Below are positions 61,975-64,000 of a stretch of DNA of 64,000 bases, piece by piece; the stretch's first letter is position 1; the number at the start of each line of letters is the position of its first letter. The stretch lies in assembly GCA_015068555.1 (NCBI GenBank), contig SVKI01000004.1:1-64000 (forward strand). Reading direction: 5' to 3'. The notes below the pieces were generated by a model that did not search any database, was not told the origin of the DNA, and was given only the letters and a program-made list of their open reading frames with translations. This stretch comes from Oscillospiraceae bacterium. GTDB taxonomy: Bacteria; Bacillota; Clostridia; UBA1381; UBA9506. The translations under genes and the position numbers were made by a program.

Positions 61975-63327
61975 TTAGCTATTCTTAACTTTGTTTAAAA
62001 GCTCAACGGTGCTTTGGATTAACACCTCATCCGTCCCTTTTTTGAGGTAGGAGCTTCTGGCTTCATAGCCGCCCTCATCATAGGCATTGCTGGTCGGGAA
62101 ATACGACTCACCACCGTTAACCAGGCAGCAAGCAACCGTCATTTTAAAAGGAGATGCCGCCTCAACACGTCTGCCGATTTCCGTAAACGGTTCTCCCGGG
62201 AAGCCGGAGAATGCCACATCGCCGATTGCCACGGTAGAAAGGTCAAAATCATAGCTTACCGGACCATTTTTCAGTGCCACGATACGCGTTGCTTCTGCCA
62301 CAACTGTGGTGAGCTCCATTTCCGTATAGGGAAGCTCTTCGTCTCTGCCCTCAGCATGAATCTTTACGATTTCTTCTGCTTCGGCCAGGCGGCTGTTATC
62401 CTGATTGGAAGCAAGTGTTACCGTCTGACCGCCGTAGCTGATTTTGTAATTTTTAACCGGCTCGGTTTTATCACAGAATTGAAGCACAGCACCGGCAATC
62501 GCACGACCCATATACTGGGCATGTGCATAGCCACGGGGCACACTGTCAAAGTCAATGAAGGTACCCTTCTTCTGACCTTCTGTGGGGTTGGGGTTAATGT
62601 GGTTAACATCACCCTGCACGCCCACCAAACATACGGCCTTCACGCCGTCCAGTGCTTTTTCAAGCGTATTGCGCGCAAGACCCGGCCAGTCGGCGCTGAT
62701 GTATTCACCGCCTACGGTATCAGGATGCGTACCAAAGTTCATAATGTAAATGTCATCGGCATCTTTTCTTTCTAACTTCACGAGCTTAACCGCTTCGTTT
62801 GGCGTACCGAGAGCTTCTAAGATATCAGGATGACCAACGCCGGGATTGGTGCGAACAGAACCATCCTTCATTCTGAAACGGCGAACAAACGAAATGTTTT
62901 TGGCTTCGCCTTCACCAACAGATATTTCAGCTTCTTTTAAGTCTTCTAACGCATAGGTTACAGCATCATACATCTGTGATACCATAAATTTCTCATAAAC
63001 CTCTGAACCATGCAGGTCTGATGCAAAGTCTTTACCAATCATCGGGCCTGTATGTGTGTGTGAGAAGGTGATGTAAATGGCTTCAAAATCAAGACCTGTT
63101 CGCTCTGCAATCGCTTTTCTGTGCTCGATGCACTGCTTTGCGTTCATCATGATCAGGTCAAGATTCATGATAACTGCCTTCTTCTCACCGTCATCCACAG
63201 CGATAGCCGTTACATACAAATCATCTAAAACACCCTTGGTAAAACGGGGTTCATAATAGCCGGAGATCGGCTCGCCTAAAGGCGGATTGATACAAAGTCT
63301 TGCAAAACCTGCTTTTAATGTGCTCAT
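61975..63327 (-). CDS. Neutral/alkaline non-lysosomal ceramidase N-domain-like protein
   Basis: AGFARLCINPPLGEPISGYYEPRFTKGVLDDLYVTAIAVDDGEKKAVIMNLDLI...ITFSHTHTGP; start at MSTLKAG. Confidence 0.82.
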   Translation of the reverse strand: MSTLKAGFARLCINPPLGEPISGYYEPRFTKGVLDDLYVTAIAVDDGEKKAVIMNLDLIMMNAKQCIEHRKAIAERTGLDFEAIYITFSHTHTGPMIGKDFASDLHGSEVYEKFMVSQMYDAVTYALEDLKEAEISVGEGEAKNISFVRRFRMKDGSVRTNPGVGHPDILEALGTPNEAVKLVKLERKDADDIYIMNFGTHPDTVGGEYISADWPGLARNTLEKALDGVKAVCLVGVQGDVNHINPNPTEGQKKGTFIDFDSVPRGYAHAQYMGRAIAGAVLQFCDKTEPVKNYKISYGGQTVTLASNQDNSRLAEAEEIVKIHAEGRDEELPYTEMELTTVVAEATRIVALKNGPVSYDFDLSTVAIGDVAFSGFPGEPFTEIGRRVEAASPFKMTVACCLVNGGESYFPTSNAYDEGGYEARSSYLKKGTDEVLIQSTVELLNKVKNS

Positions 63328-63349
63328 ATTATTAGCTCCTTTTATATTT

Positions 63350-63481
63350 TTATTTAATCTCATTCAAAAGTTCTATAGCGCCGTTAACCAAAATGTCATC
63401 TACGCCTTTTTTCAGCTGAGAGCTTCTGGCTTCATAGCCGCCTTCTTCATAAGCCTAAGTGGTGGGGAAATATATTTCCTG
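63350..63481 (-). pseudogene. C-terminal remnant of a second ceramidase-like paralog
   Basis: Minus strand reads QEIYFPTT*AYEEGGYEARSSQLKKGVDDILVNGAIELLNEIK*, matching ESYFPTSNAYDEGGYEARSSYLKKGTDEVLIQSTVELLNKVKNS of 61975-63327; in-frame TAG, no N-terminus. Confidence 0.88.
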
Positions 63482-63518
63482 TCAAATCCGGCTTGAAACA
63501 CGATGATGTGACCTCTCT

Positions 63519-63698
63519 TTATTCCTGCTCTTCCCAGTTATGATATACGTTCTGCACATCATCGTTATCCTCTAACATATCGATAAGCTTGTTCATCGAG
63601 ATGATATCCTTCTCATCGCTCAGCACAACGGTGGTTTGCGGAATTTTTTCAACCTCAGCCGAAGCAAAGGCATAACCCTTTTCTTCCACCAAAAACCA
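63519..63698 (-). pseudogene. C-terminal remnant of YebC/PmpR-family protein
   Basis: Minus strand [56 protein letters not shown], upstream TGA at 63699; rest of gene missing. Confidence 0.85.
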
Positions 63699-63765
63699 TC
63701 ATTGAGGTGATGTATGTCATAGCATACAATATACAAAAAACCTTCATTGAGGTGTAGTATATCAT
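63691..63765. repeat. Two 30-bp direct repeats with 45-bp period
   Basis: AAAAACCATCATTGAGGTGATGTATGTCAT (63691-63720) and AAAAACCTTCATTGAGGTGTAGTATATCAT (63736-63765), 26/30 identical. Confidence 0.75.
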
Positions 63766-63870
63766 AATTAAAATCATTTGTCCATACCTTACAGAATCTT
63801 TTCTATATGACTATATAAAATTAGTACAATACTTTTTATGAAATAATAAATTTATATAAAGAGTTGTGTA

Positions 63871-64000
63871 CTATTTTAAGAATTTATCTACATGGCTCTC
63901 AAAGGTATTGTAATAATTCTCTGCCTTTTCTTCACCCTGTTTTAAGAGCCTTTCGGTTTCAGGCGTTACGATTTTCGCTTCTTTATACCTCTTTTTGAAT
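63871..64000 (-). CDS. Partial CDS running off the window end, unknown product
   Basis: C-terminus FKKRYKEAKIVTPETERLLKQGEEKAENYYNTFESHVDKFLK* open to the window edge. Confidence 0.5.
   Translation of the reverse strand, partial: FKKRYKEAKIVTPETERLLKQGEEKAENYYNTFESHVDKFLK

Noticed and set aside
63691-63765. Short CRISPR array
   Set aside because: Only two imperfect repeats with a 15-bp spacer and no cas genes in the window.

Overview
The window looks like chromosomal DNA from a Clostridia-type Firmicute; this is inferred from gene content and order, and no genus can be assigned. Most of it is housekeeping: ruvCAB, argG-argH, trmK-nif3, dnaE, galE, rnfCDGEAB, uvrA-ispD-ispF, uvrB, a cysteine-synthase-like gene, htrA, ylxM-ffh-rpsP-khpA, hisC-miaB-ylbF-mutS-smpB and purE. 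Accessory content: (i) an intact IS110-family element whose 5' noncoding region is bounded by an inverted repeat, a candidate bridge-RNA locus; (ii) a catabolic-looking block at 19.8-33.3 kb with a fused E1 (alpha+beta)/E3/E2 2-oxoacid (or acetoin-like) dehydrogenase complex, an SDR and a Zn-dependent polyol/sorbose-phosphate-type dehydrogenase, a DeoR and an AraC regulator, two Gfo/Idh proteins and a NodB-like protein, substrate unknown; (iii) an uncalled 6S-like RNA with a strong promoter at about 21067-21275; (iv) an uncalled 48-aa membrane protein at 45790-45936; (v) a structured 5' region between rpsP and khpA with mutually exclusive helices; (vi) a rearrangement scar at 63.35-63.77 kb with C-terminal debris of a ceramidase-like paralog and of YebC next to a 45-bp-period direct repeat. 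No tRNA, rRNA, CRISPR array or prophage was recognised. All family assignments come from reading motifs; no searches were run.
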